From Streptomyces sp. JJ38 (GTDB taxonomy: Bacteria; Actinomycetota; Actinomycetes; Streptomycetales; Streptomycetaceae): a DNA stretch of 62,799 bases. The position numbers were made by a program, and so were the translations under genes. A model generated the notes under the pieces. That model worked only from the letters and a program-made list of their open reading frames with translations, was not told where the DNA came from and made no database searches. Shown piece by piece: positions 36,569 to 44,584 of the stretch. Every line of letters starts with the position of its first letter. Position 1 is the first letter of the stretch. The DNA lies in contig NZ_JABLSI010000032.1 of assembly GCF_019303475.1 (NCBI RefSeq), forward strand, positions 1-62,799, written 5' to 3'.

Positions 36569-37285
36569 TCAGGCCAGCCCGGCCACCAGCTCGGCGAGGG
36601 GCTTGCGGCGGCCGGTGAAGAAGGGGACCTCCTCGCGGACGTGGCGCCGGGCCTCGGAGGCCCGCAGGTGGCGCATGAGGTCGACGATGCGGTGCAGCTC
36701 GTCGGCCTCGAAGGCGAGGATCCACTCGTAGTCGCCGAGCGAGAAGGAGGCGACGGTGTTGGCCCGGACGTCCGGGAAGCCGCGCGCCATCTTGCCGTGG
36801 TCGGCGAGCATCCGGCGGCGGTCCTCGTCCGGCAGCAGGTACCAGTCGTAGGAACGCACGAACGGGTAGACGCTGACGTAGTCGCGCGCCTCCTCGTCGG
36901 CCAGGAAGGCCGGGATGTGCGAGCGGTTGAACTCGGCGGGCCGGTGCAGCGCCATGTTCGACCAGACGGGCGCGAGGGCGCGGCCCAGGCGGGTGCGGCG
37001 GAAGCGGTTGTAGGCGTCCTGGAGCGCGTCGGCCGTCTCGGCGTGCCACCAGATCATGACGTCCGCGTCGGCCCGCAGCCCGGAGACGTCGTAGGTGCCG
37101 CGCACGGTGACGTCCTTGGCGGCGAGCTGCGCGAACAGCTCCTCGGCCTCGTCCGCGTAGCCGGCGCGGTCCTCCGGGAGGACGTCCTTCAGCCTGAAGA
37201 CGGACCACAGGGTGTAGCGGATGACCTCGTTGAGGTCCTTGGCCTTCTTGCCCGCGTTCGGTGTCTTGTGAGGTGCGTCAGTCAT
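36569..37285 (-). CDS. hemQ: coproheme decarboxylase (hydrogen-peroxide-dependent heme synthase)
   Basis: The 238-residue chlorite-dismutase-fold protein converts iron-coproporphyrin III to heme b with peroxide, the last step of the coproporphyrin-dependent pathway of Gram-positives. Recognisable blocks are RYTLWSVFRL, GTYDVSGLRADADVMIWWHAE, SVYPFVRSYDWYLLPDEDRR, HGKMARGFPDV (with the conserved region around the proximal His) and SFSLGDYEWILAFEADELHRIVDLMRHLR. The start is ATG 37285, four bases after the hemY stop. It is the last gene of hemE-hemY-hemQ. Confidence 0.95.
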   Translation of the reverse strand: MTDAPHKTPNAGKKAKDLNEVIRYTLWSVFRLKDVLPEDRAGYADEAEELFAQLAAKDVTVRGTYDVSGLRADADVMIWWHAETADALQDAYNRFRRTRLGRALAPVWSNMALHRPAEFNRSHIPAFLADEEARDYVSVYPFVRSYDWYLLPDEDRRRMLADHGKMARGFPDVRANTVASFSLGDYEWILAFEADELHRIVDLMRHLRASEARRHVREEVPFFTGRRKPLAELVAGLA

Positions 37286-37289
37286 GTCC

Positions 37290-38714
37290 TCATTCTCGCT
37301 CCCGCGCCACGGCGGCCCGCGCCAGGGTCCGGTCGGCGGCACGGTGGGCGGAGGCGACGCACGCGGGGATGCCGACGCCGTCGTAGACGGCCCCGCACAC
37401 GGCCAGCCCCGGCAGGGCCTCAACGGCCTCGTGCACCCGGGCCATCCGGTCGACGTGGCCCACCGCGTACTGGGGCAGGCCGTCCGTCCAGCGGGTGACC
37501 CGGCCGGCGACGGGGCGCGCCGACAGCCCGACGGACTCGCGCAGATCCGCCCGTGAGGCGGCCACCAGCTCCGCGTCGTCCAGGCTGAGGACGGCGTCCT
37601 CGCCGAAGCGGCCGAGCGAGGTCCGCAGCACGAACAGCTCCGGGTCCTGCGCGTCGATCCACGACCACTTGTTCGAGGCGAACGTGGCCGCCTTGATCAC
37701 GTGCCCGTCCACCGAGGGCACCAGGAAGCCGCTGCCCTCGGGCGGCGCCGTGCCGAGGTCGGCACGGCGGAAGGCCAGGGTGCACAGGGCGAGGGAGGCG
37801 TAGGCGACGCCGGTGAGCGCCTCGGCTGCCCGCGGGGCCTCCCGGCGCAGCAGCCGCGCCGCCACCGGGGCGGGCACCGCGAGCACCACGGCGTCGGCCC
37901 GGTGGACGCCGTCGTCGGCGGTGACCGTCCATCCCTCGGGGGTGCGGAGCAGCTCCCGGGCGGTCACCCCCGTCGAGATTCGGCCACCCGCGGCGCGCAC
38001 CGCGTCGGCGACGGCGAGCGGCAGGCGCCCGACTCCTCCGTCGATGCCCATGAAGACGGGCCCGGACGCGGTGGCCTCGGCCGCCGCGGCGGACTGCACG
38101 GTGCGGACGGCGGCCAGCAGGGAGCGCTGGTCGCGCGCCGCGTCGAAGAGCTTCGGGAGGGCGGCCCGCAGGGAGATCCGGTAGGCGTCGCCCGCGTAGA
38201 CGCCGCCGAGCAGCGGAGCCACCAGCCGGTCCACGACCTCGCGGCCCAGCCGGGCGGCGACGTAGCCGCCCACCGTGACGTCCTCCCCGATCTCGGTGCG
38301 GGGCAGCTCGGCGTCCTCGGCGACACGGGCGAGGCCCTCCGGGGAGAGCACTCCCGCGAGCGCGTCCGGGGCCGCGGGCACGCCCATCAGATGACCGCGC
38401 GGCATGGGGTGCACCGCACCGCGGGTCCACAGGGCGCCGCCCGCCACGGCCGGGGGCTGCAGCCGCGGGCCGAGCCCGACGGCGCGGGCCAGTTCCACGG
38501 CCTCGGGCCGACGGGCCAGCATGGACTCGGCGCCCAGGTCCACCTCGACCCCGGCGATCTCGCCGGGGAGCAGCTTTCCACCGAGCCGCCCCGAGGCTTC
38601 CAGCACGGTGACCTCGGCTCCGCCGGGCGCTCCGGGCGGGAGGCCCGCCCGGGTGAGCAGCCGGTGGGCCGCGGCGAGCCCGGCGATACCGCCGCCGATG
38701 ACGAGGATACGCAT
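37290..38714 (-). CDS. hemY: coproporphyrinogen III / protoporphyrinogen oxidase
   Basis: The 474-residue FAD enzyme has the dinucleotide motif VIGGGIAGLAAAHRLL at its N-terminus, followed by EASGRLGGKL, and the C-terminal FAD segment GLAVCGAVYDGVGIPACVASAHRAAD. It oxidises coproporphyrinogen III to coproporphyrin III; in actinobacteria with hemQ this is the expected reaction (CgoX), despite the historical protoporphyrinogen oxidase name. It follows hemE by 18 bases and precedes hemQ by four, a clear operon. Confidence 0.94.
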   Translation of the reverse strand: MRILVIGGGIAGLAAAHRLLTRAGLPPGAPGGAEVTVLEASGRLGGKLLPGEIAGVEVDLGAESMLARRPEAVELARAVGLGPRLQPPAVAGGALWTRGAVHPMPRGHLMGVPAAPDALAGVLSPEGLARVAEDAELPRTEIGEDVTVGGYVAARLGREVVDRLVAPLLGGVYAGDAYRISLRAALPKLFDAARDQRSLLAAVRTVQSAAAAEATASGPVFMGIDGGVGRLPLAVADAVRAAGGRISTGVTARELLRTPEGWTVTADDGVHRADAVVLAVPAPVAARLLRREAPRAAEALTGVAYASLALCTLAFRRADLGTAPPEGSGFLVPSVDGHVIKAATFASNKWSWIDAQDPELFVLRTSLGRFGEDAVLSLDDAELVAASRADLRESVGLSARPVAGRVTRWTDGLPQYAVGHVDRMARVHEAVEALPGLAVCGAVYDGVGIPACVASAHRAADRTLARAAVARERE

Positions 38715-38732
38715 GCCGCCCGGCCCCTCCCG

Positions 38733-39797
38733 TCAGCGCGCGGTGTGCTCGTGCACGTAGGAGACGAGCCGGGTCAGCGCGTCCGGGTCGGTGTCCGGGA
38801 GCACGCCGTGACCGAGGTTGAAGACGTGGCCGGGCAGCTCGCGGGCCGCGTCGAGCACCGCCTGTGCCTGCGTCTCGACGGCCTCGCGCGGAGCGAAGAG
38901 CACGGCCGGGTCGAGGTTGCCCTGGACGGCCTTGCCGGGGCCGATCCGGCGCGCGGCCTCGTCCAGCGGCACCCGCCAGTCGGCTCCGACGACGTCCGCC
39001 CCGGCCTCGCCCATGAGCCCGAGCAGCTCCCCGGTCCCGACGCCGAAGTGGATGCGCGGGACGCCGTAGCCGGCGACGGCGTCGAAGACCTTGGCCGAGG
39101 CGGGCATGACCCGGCTGCGGTAGTCGGCCGGGGCCAGAGCGCCGGCCCAGGAGTCGAAGAGCTGCACGGCGCTCGCGCCCGCGTCGAGCTGGACGCGCAG
39201 GAAGGCGGAGGTGATGCCGGCGAGCCGGTCCAGCAGCTCGGCCCACAGCTCGGGGTCGCCGTACATGAGCGCCTTGGTGTGCTCGTGGTTCCGCGAGGGC
39301 CCGCCCTCGACGAGGTAGCTGGCCAGCGTGAACGGCGCGCCGGCGAAGCCGATCAGCGGCGTGGCGCCCAGCTCCTCGGTGAGCATGCCCACGGCCTCGG
39401 TGACGTAGGTGACGTCGCCGGGCTCCAGGGGACGCAGCTGGTCGAGGTCGGCGCGGCTGCGGATCGGGCGGGCGACGACAGGGCCGACGCCGGGCTTGAT
39501 GTCGAGGTCGACGCCGATCGCCTTGAGCGGCACGACGATGTCGCTGAAGAAGATGGCGGCGTCCACCCGGTGGCGGCGGACCGGCTGGAGGGTGATCTCG
39601 GTGACCAGGTCGGGCCGCATGCACGAGTCGAGCATCGCGATGCCCTCGCGGACCCTGCGGTACTCGGGCAGCGAGCGCCCCGCCTGCCGCATGAACCACA
39701 CCGGCGTGTGCGGTACGGGCTCACGGCGGCAGGCCCTGAGCAACGCGGAGTCGTACGTCTTGGTCGGCGGGCCCTGTGGGCGGTCAACGGAACTCAC
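38733..39797 (-). CDS. hemE: uroporphyrinogen decarboxylase
   Basis: The 354-residue enzyme decarboxylates uroporphyrinogen III to coproporphyrinogen III. Signatures are PVWFMRQAGRSLPEYRRVR, IFFSDIVVPLKAIGVDLD, GFAGAPFTLASYLVEGG and GNLDPAVLFAP, with the terminal FNLGHGVLPDTDPD. The start is GTG 39797 (SSVDRPQGPPTKTYDSALL); the frame is open upstream but those codons mirror the divergent DUF3000 gene. It is the first gene of the heme operon; the 102 bases to the divergent gene hold its promoter. Confidence 0.95.
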   Translation of the reverse strand: MSSVDRPQGPPTKTYDSALLRACRREPVPHTPVWFMRQAGRSLPEYRRVREGIAMLDSCMRPDLVTEITLQPVRRHRVDAAIFFSDIVVPLKAIGVDLDIKPGVGPVVARPIRSRADLDQLRPLEPGDVTYVTEAVGMLTEELGATPLIGFAGAPFTLASYLVEGGPSRNHEHTKALMYGDPELWAELLDRLAGITSAFLRVQLDAGASAVQLFDSWAGALAPADYRSRVMPASAKVFDAVAGYGVPRIHFGVGTGELLGLMGEAGADVVGADWRVPLDEAARRIGPGKAVQGNLDPAVLFAPREAVETQAQAVLDAARELPGHVFNLGHGVLPDTDPDALTRLVSYVHEHTAR

Positions 39798-39899
39798 ACC
39801 GGGCAGTCTCCCACGGGCTGCGCCCACGGTCGGACTTGGCCGTAAACCACCGGGTGTCCCTACCCGGCTCCCGGTCACTCTGCGCCTAATCTTCGGGCC

Positions 39900-40559
39900 A
39901 TGGCAGCGGCGAGAGAACACCAGGTGGAGGGGCCGGACGACGGCGATTCGGGATCGGCGGTCTTCCAGCGGGTCGTCGCCGCGCTCACGGGGGCCCGCGT
40001 TCGGCAGGCCGTGCGGCTCGAACCCCTGCCGGCCCCACGGAGGCTGGCGCCCCACGCGCACGCGCTGGGGGCGTCGGTGATCGTGGACGGAGAGGAGCTG
40101 GCGGACGGACGGTTCGTCCTGCTGCACGATCCGGGCGGGCCGGAGGGCTGGCAGGGCACCTTCCGGGTGGTGACGCTGACGCGGGCCGAGCTGGAGCCGG
40201 AGATGGCCGCCGATCCGCTGCTGCCCGAGGTGACGTGGTCCTGGCTGACGGGGGCCCTGGAGGCCCGGGGGCTGCCGACGCGGCAGCCGGGAGGCACGGT
40301 GACGCGCGCCGGCTCGTCCTACTTCGGCGAGCTCGCCGGACGTCCGCCGGAGGCCGAGATCGAGCTGCGCGCGTCCTGGACTCCGCTGGCCCCGCTGGGA
40401 GTTCCGGACGTGGCGGCCCATCTGCAGGCCTGGTGCGACCTGTTGTGCCAGTGCGCGGGCCTGCCGCCGGAGGAGGCGGAGGACCCGGAGGGGGCCCAGA
40501 CGCCGGGGGCCACCGGTGTCGTCTCGCTGCCCCAGCGCCGCGGACCACGGTCACGGTAG
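39900..40559 (+). CDS. DUF3000 family protein
   Basis: The 219-residue actinobacterial protein has conserved blocks FQRVVAALTGARVRQAVRLEPLPAPRRLAPHAHALGA and GRFVLLHDPGGPEGWQGTFRVVTLTRAELEPEMAADP. The middle part LPEVTWSWLTGALEARG and SYFGELAGRPPEAEIELRASWTPL matches DUF3000 as I recall it. No known function and no membrane segments. It is divergent from hemE and upstream of whiI, the arrangement I remember from S. coelicolor (SCO6030). Confidence 0.85.
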   Translation: MAAAREHQVEGPDDGDSGSAVFQRVVAALTGARVRQAVRLEPLPAPRRLAPHAHALGASVIVDGEELADGRFVLLHDPGGPEGWQGTFRVVTLTRAELEPEMAADPLLPEVTWSWLTGALEARGLPTRQPGGTVTRAGSSYFGELAGRPPEAEIELRASWTPLAPLGVPDVAAHLQAWCDLLCQCAGLPPEEAEDPEGAQTPGATGVVSLPQRRGPRSR

Positions 40560-40707
40560 AGCGCCCCGAGGACAAGCCGAGGCAAGACCTCCCTTGACAC
40601 CCCTCACCCCGGCTCGACCTGCGAGAACAGGCTGCCGAGCCGCCGTCAGCCGCTCGACCTCATGTCCGAATTGAGCGATTTATACTCACTCGTTCGTGAT
40701 CTTTCCC

Positions 40708-40735
40708 TCAAGGACACCGGGCCGACTGCCGAAGC
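40708..40735 (+). promoter_or_regulatory. candidate WhiG-dependent promoter of whiI
   Basis: TCAA (40708-40711), 16 bases, then GCCGAAGC (40728-40735) approximates the sigma-WhiG consensus TAAA-N15/16-GCCGATAA. The S. coelicolor whiI gene is known to depend on WhiG. The start codon is 85 bases downstream. An AT-rich imperfect inverted repeat, GAGCGA...TCACTC (40673-40691), lies just upstream and could bind a regulator such as BldM. The rest of 40560-40819 shows no gene. Confidence 0.45.
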
Positions 40736-40819
40736 ACTTCATGACCCTTCCCCAGGGATCGCCCCCCGGCTTACCGCTTCGAGTCGGCTGCCGTCACACT
40801 CCACTCCCCAGGAGGCTCG

Positions 40820-41482
40820 GTGTCTGTTCTCCTCGACCACCCCACCAGCCTGGTCGCCTACCGCCCGAACAAGCCCACGGCCATGGTCGTCGTGGCCGAC
40901 CCCCGCGTACGCTCCACCGTCACCCGCCACCTGTGGGCCCTCGGGGTGCGGGACGTGATCGAGGCGTCATCCGTCGCCGAGGCCCGCCCCCGCGTCAGCA
41001 ACCCCCGGGACATCTGCGTGGCGGAGGTCCATCTGCCCGACGGCTCGGGCCTGTCCCTGCTCTCCGAGACCCGCGCTGCGGGCTGGCCCAACGGGCTGGC
41101 GCTCTCGGCCGCCGACGACATCGGGGCCGTCCGCAACGCGCTCGCCGGCGGCGTGAAGGGCTACGTCGTCACCGGCACGCGCAACAACCTCAACATGCAC
41201 ACCCGGCCCGGCGCCGCCGCCATCGGAGCCGCCGCTGCCCGGCTGCACCGCCGCCCGCACGGCGCCCCCGGCTCGGGCGGCGGGCAGCGCGAGCTCTCCG
41301 GCCGCGAGGTGGAGGTGCTGCGGCTGGTGGCGGAGGGCCAGTCGAACAAGGCCATCGGCGTCTCGATGGGCCTGTCCGCGCTCACCGTGAAGAGTCACCT
41401 GGCCCGCATCGCGCGCAAGCTCGGCACCGGCGACCGGGCGGGCATGGTAGCCGTCGCCCTGCGCACGGGCATCATCCACTGA
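40820..41482 (+). CDS. whiI: atypical response regulator WhiI (sporulation)
   Basis: The 220-residue NarL/LuxR-type regulator acts in late aerial-hypha development, in S. coelicolor/S. venezuelae partnering BldM. The receiver spans about 20-125 and the HTH 155-218 (ELSGREVEVLRLVAEGQSNKAIGVSMGL, then TVKSHLARIARKLG). The phosphorylation pocket is degenerate: only one N-terminal acidic residue (D27, VADPRV instead of a DD pair), the acceptor position is Glu (E69 in CVAEVHLPDGSG) and the conserved Lys is Thr (GYVVTG). S. coelicolor WhiI, as I recall, has Asp69. The start is GTG 40820 with AGGAGG upstream. Gene order hemE-DUF3000-whiI-rnd supports orthology. Confidence 0.9.
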   Translation: MSVLLDHPTSLVAYRPNKPTAMVVVADPRVRSTVTRHLWALGVRDVIEASSVAEARPRVSNPRDICVAEVHLPDGSGLSLLSETRAAGWPNGLALSAADDIGAVRNALAGGVKGYVVTGTRNNLNMHTRPGAAAIGAAAARLHRRPHGAPGSGGGQRELSGREVEVLRLVAEGQSNKAIGVSMGLSALTVKSHLARIARKLGTGDRAGMVAVALRTGIIH

Positions 41483-41627
41483 CCCGAGCGGAGCGAGCGG
41501 ACCACCGCCGCACCGCGACACCCCACCCCGCGCCCGCCGACGGAACGTTCCGCCCGGCGGGCGCGGCACGTGTGCGCCCAGCCGAGTGAGCCGAAGGGCG
41601 CGCCGGTGTCGAAAGCGACGAGACCAA

Positions 41628-41664
41628 GCGTGGGGGCACCTCCCAGCGTTAGCTGGGGGAGAAG
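41628..41664. repeat. palindromic interspersed-type repeat
   Basis: The segment reads GCGTGGGGGCACCTCCCAGC, then GTTA, then GCTGGGGGAG. The arms CTCCCAGC and GCTGGG form a hairpin. Very similar GGGGGCACCTCCC...GGGGGAG elements are scattered in many Streptomyces genomes (from memory). It may terminate whiI transcription, being about 150 bases past its stop. Confidence 0.6.
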
Positions 41665-41703
41665 GAGGGGGCGCTGTGTCGAGGGGTGTCGACACCGGGT
41701 AAA

Positions 41704-41759
41704 AGCGCCCGGAGGCGAACCGAGCCCCAGGAGGAGAGCGCCCGGAGGCGAACCGAGCC
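41704..41759. repeat. pair of 23-base direct repeats upstream of rnd
   Basis: AGCGCCCGGAGGCGAACCGA followed by GCC occurs exactly at 41704-41726 and 41737-41759, a 33-base period, 30 bases before the ribonuclease D start. It lies in the probable leader of rnd. The rest of 41483-41788 shows no gene. Confidence 0.8.
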
Positions 41760-41788
41760 GAGAACGGCGTCACGGATACCCTTGTCAC

Positions 41789-43057
41789 GTGACCGACGCA
41801 CAGGAGACCGCAGCAGGCAGCACAGCTCAGCCCCCCTCCCAGGACTCCACACCGGCCCCGGTGCCGCTACTGGAGCCCGGGGACGGCATCCCACCGGTCA
41901 CCGCGGACGCGGACGCGCTCGCGGCGGTGGTCTCCGCCTTCACGGCGGGCAGCGGCCCCGTCGCCGTCGACGCCGAGCGGGCCTCGGGCTACCGCTACGG
42001 GCAGCGCGCCTACCTCATCCAGCTGCGCCGGGCAGGGGCCGGGACGGCACTGGTGGACCCGGTCGCGTGCCCGGACCTGTCGGGCCTGGCCGAGGCGCTG
42101 GACGGCGTCGAGTGGGTGCTGCACGCCGCCACCCAGGACCTGCCCTGCCTGCGGGACATAGGCATGCTCCCCCGTGCCCTCTTCGACACCGAGCTGGCGG
42201 GCAGGCTGGCCGGTTTCCCCCGCGTCGGGCTGGGCGCCATGGTCGAGAGCGTCCTCGGCTACACCCTGGAGAAGGGGCACTCCGCCGTCGACTGGTCCAC
42301 CCGCCCGTTGCCCGAACCGTGGCTGCGCTACGCGGCGCTCGACGTCGAGCTTCTCGTCGAGCTGCGCGACGCCCTGGAGAAGGAGCTGGACCGGCAGGGC
42401 AAGCTGGAGTGGGCCCGCCAGGAGTTCGACGCCATCGCCTCCGCTCCCCCGCCGCCACCCCGCAAGGACCCCTGGCGCCGCACCTCGGGCATGCACAAGG
42501 TGCGCAGACGCCGGCAGCTCGCCGTCGTCCGGGAGCTGTGGCAGGCGCGGGACCGGGTGGCCCGCCGGCGGGACGTCTCGCCGGGCAAGGTGCTGCCGGA
42601 CGCGGCCATCGTGGAGGCCGCGCTCGCCGTGCCGGAGACCGTGGAAGCCCTGGCACAGCTTCCGGGCTTCGGGAACCGCAACGGGCGCAAGCAGCTCCAG
42701 CACTGGCAGAGCGCCGTGGACCGCGCCCGCGCCCTGCCCGAGTCGGCGCTGCCGCAGCCCGGCCAGACCCCGAACGGTCCGCCCCCGCCGCGGGCCTGGG
42801 CCGACAAGGACCCGGCCGCCGCCGCCCGGCTCGCCGCCGCCCGGGCCGCGGTGACCGCCCACGCGGAGCGGCTGAACCTTCCCCAGGAGAACCTGATCAC
42901 CCCGGACACCGTCCGGCGGCTGTGCTGGGAACCGCCCGCCGACCGCGGCCCCGGGGCCGTCGCCTCCGCGCTGCGCGGGTACGGGGCCCGGCCCTGGCAG
43001 ATCGAACAGACCCTGCCTCTCCTGACCGCGGCGCTGTCGGCCTCCGCCGACTCCTGA
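41789..43057 (+). CDS. rnd: ribonuclease D (3'-5' exonuclease with HRDC domain)
   Basis: The 422-residue DEDD exonuclease processes tRNA 3' ends and structured RNA. Exo I reads GPVAVDAERASGYRYGQRAYLIQLR (D and E of DEDD), Exo II has LHAATQDLPCLRDIG, and Exo III has LRYAALDVELLVELRD. An HRDC domain follows at about 235-310 (RRRRQLAVVRELWQARDRVARRRDVSPGKVLPDAAI). The start is GTG 41789, giving a 25-residue disordered N-terminus. A terminator hairpin follows. Confidence 0.93.
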   Translation: MTDAQETAAGSTAQPPSQDSTPAPVPLLEPGDGIPPVTADADALAAVVSAFTAGSGPVAVDAERASGYRYGQRAYLIQLRRAGAGTALVDPVACPDLSGLAEALDGVEWVLHAATQDLPCLRDIGMLPRALFDTELAGRLAGFPRVGLGAMVESVLGYTLEKGHSAVDWSTRPLPEPWLRYAALDVELLVELRDALEKELDRQGKLEWARQEFDAIASAPPPPPRKDPWRRTSGMHKVRRRRQLAVVRELWQARDRVARRRDVSPGKVLPDAAIVEAALAVPETVEALAQLPGFGNRNGRKQLQHWQSAVDRARALPESALPQPGQTPNGPPPPRAWADKDPAAAARLAAARAAVTAHAERLNLPQENLITPDTVRRLCWEPPADRGPGAVASALRGYGARPWQIEQTLPLLTAALSASADS

Positions 43058-43064
43058 ACCCCGC

Positions 43065-43103
43065 GCCCCGCGCGCTTGGGAGGTCTGAGCCAAGGCGCGG
43101 GGC
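43065..43103 (+). terminator. terminator of rnd
   Basis: Arms GCCCCGCGCGCTTGG (43065-43079) and CCAAGGCGCGGGGC (43090-43103) pair with a single bulge around a 10-base loop, starting eight bases after the stop codon. Confidence 0.7.
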
Positions 43104-43256
43104 TGGCGAGCGCGGCCCCGGCACCGGCCCCGGGCAGGGGGTACCCCGTCCCGCGCGTCGCGGGCCACGGGTGCGCTACGGCTGGTCACGCAGTTTCCCG
43201 CGCCCCGATGTGACCGGAACCGCAACGCACAGGCAGGGCGCCCCCTTGCCTGCCGG

Positions 43257-43272
43257 TTACCGACTAGTAGCA
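43257..43272 (+). promoter_or_regulatory. candidate operator upstream of fadAB
   Basis: TTACCGACTAGTAGCA contains the palindromic core ACTAGT in a partial ACCGACTAGT-type dyad, resembling sites of TetR-family regulators of fatty-acid degradation. It is 91 bases before fadA and just after a TTGCCT that could serve as a -35 box. The remainder of the 306-base gap 43058-43363 shows no gene. Confidence 0.3.
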
Positions 43273-43363
43273 TGGGGCGCGGGAAGCGCGCCGCGCGGCG
43301 GCGGCACCCCCCGGGGTACGACCCCGGACAACCCCGGCCGCACCCTGCAGGAGGAGAGCCAAC

Positions 43364-44584
43364 GTGCCTCGTACCGCTAGGGACGTCGTCTTCGTCGACG
43401 GCGTCCGCACCCCGTTCGGCAAGGCGGGACCGAAGGGCATCTACCACGAGACGCGCGCCGACGACCTGGTCGTCAAGTGCATCCGTGAGCTGCTGCGCCG
43501 CAACCCGGACCTGCCTCCGGAGCGCATCGACGAGGTGGCCCTCGCCGCGACCACCCAGATCGGTGACCAGGGCCTGACCCTGGGCCGCACCGCCGGAATC
43601 CTCGCGGGCCTCCCGCAGACCGTCCCCGGCTACTCCATCGACCGGATGTGCGCCGGTGCGATGACGGCCGTCACCACCACCGCCGGCTCCGTCGCCTTCG
43701 GGGCGTACGACATCGCCGTCGCCGGTGGCGTCGAGCACATGGGCCGCCACCCGATGGGCGAGGGCGTCGACCCGAACCCGCGTTTCGTCTCCGAGAAGCT
43801 CGTCGACCAGTCGGCGATGTTCATGGGCATGACGGCGGAGAACCTGCACGACCGCTACCCGCACCTGACCAAGGGCCGCGCGGACGCCTACGCCGTGGCC
43901 AGCCAGGAGAAGGCGGCCAAGGCCTACGCCAACGGCAGCATCCAGTCCGACCTGGTGCCGATCGCCATCCGCCGCACCAGCCCCGAGGGCGGTGAGACGG
44001 GCTGGGGCCTGGCCACCGCGGACGAGCCGATGCGCCCGGGCACCACCCTGGAGAGCCTCGCCGGCCTCAAGACCCCCTTCCGCGCCCACGGCCGGGTCAC
44101 GCCGGGCAACGCCGCCGGCCTCAACGACGGCGCCACCGCCTCGCTGATCGCCGCCGAGGACGTGGCCCGCGAGCTGGGCCTGCCGGTCAAGATGCGCCTC
44201 GTCTCCTACTCCTTCGCCGGTGTGGAGCCCGAGGTCATGGGCATCGGCCCGGTGCCGTCCACCGAGAAGGCCCTCGCCCAGGCGGGGCTGTCCATCGGTG
44301 ACATCGGCCTGTTCGAGGTCAACGAGGCCTTCGCCGTCCAGGTCCTGGCCTTCCTCGACCACTTCGGCATCGCCGACGACGACCCCCGCGTCAACCAGTA
44401 CGGTGGCGCGATCGCCTTCGGCCACCCGCTGGCCTCCTCCGGCGTCCGGCTGATGACCCAGCTGGCCCGCCAGTTCGAGGAGCAGCCGCACGTCCGCTAC
44501 GGCCTGACGACCATGTGCGTCGGCTTCGGCATGGGCGGCACCGTGATCTGGGAGAACCCGCACTTCGAAGGGGCTGGCAAGTGA
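43364..44584 (+). CDS. fadA: acetyl-CoA C-acyltransferase (3-ketoacyl-CoA thiolase)
   Basis: The 406-residue thiolase cleaves 3-ketoacyl-CoA with CoA in beta-oxidation. The nucleophile is C96 in RMCAGAMTAV. The second-site His lies in GGAIAFGHPLASSGVR and the second Cys in MCVGFGMGGT. The start is GTG 43364 after a strong AGGAGGAG. The stop overlaps the fadB start (GTGA), so the two subunits of the trifunctional complex are coupled. Confidence 0.95.
   Translation: MPRTARDVVFVDGVRTPFGKAGPKGIYHETRADDLVVKCIRELLRRNPDLPPERIDEVALAATTQIGDQGLTLGRTAGILAGLPQTVPGYSIDRMCAGAMTAVTTTAGSVAFGAYDIAVAGGVEHMGRHPMGEGVDPNPRFVSEKLVDQSAMFMGMTAENLHDRYPHLTKGRADAYAVASQEKAAKAYANGSIQSDLVPIAIRRTSPEGGETGWGLATADEPMRPGTTLESLAGLKTPFRAHGRVTPGNAAGLNDGATASLIAAEDVARELGLPVKMRLVSYSFAGVEPEVMGIGPVPSTEKALAQAGLSIGDIGLFEVNEAFAVQVLAFLDHFGIADDDPRVNQYGGAIAFGHPLASSGVRLMTQLARQFEEQPHVRYGLTTMCVGFGMGGTVIWENPHFEGAGK

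Noticed and set aside
41704..41759. Direct repeats considered as a CRISPR fragment
   Set aside because: There are only two copies, a 10-base spacer and no cas genes anywhere in the window.
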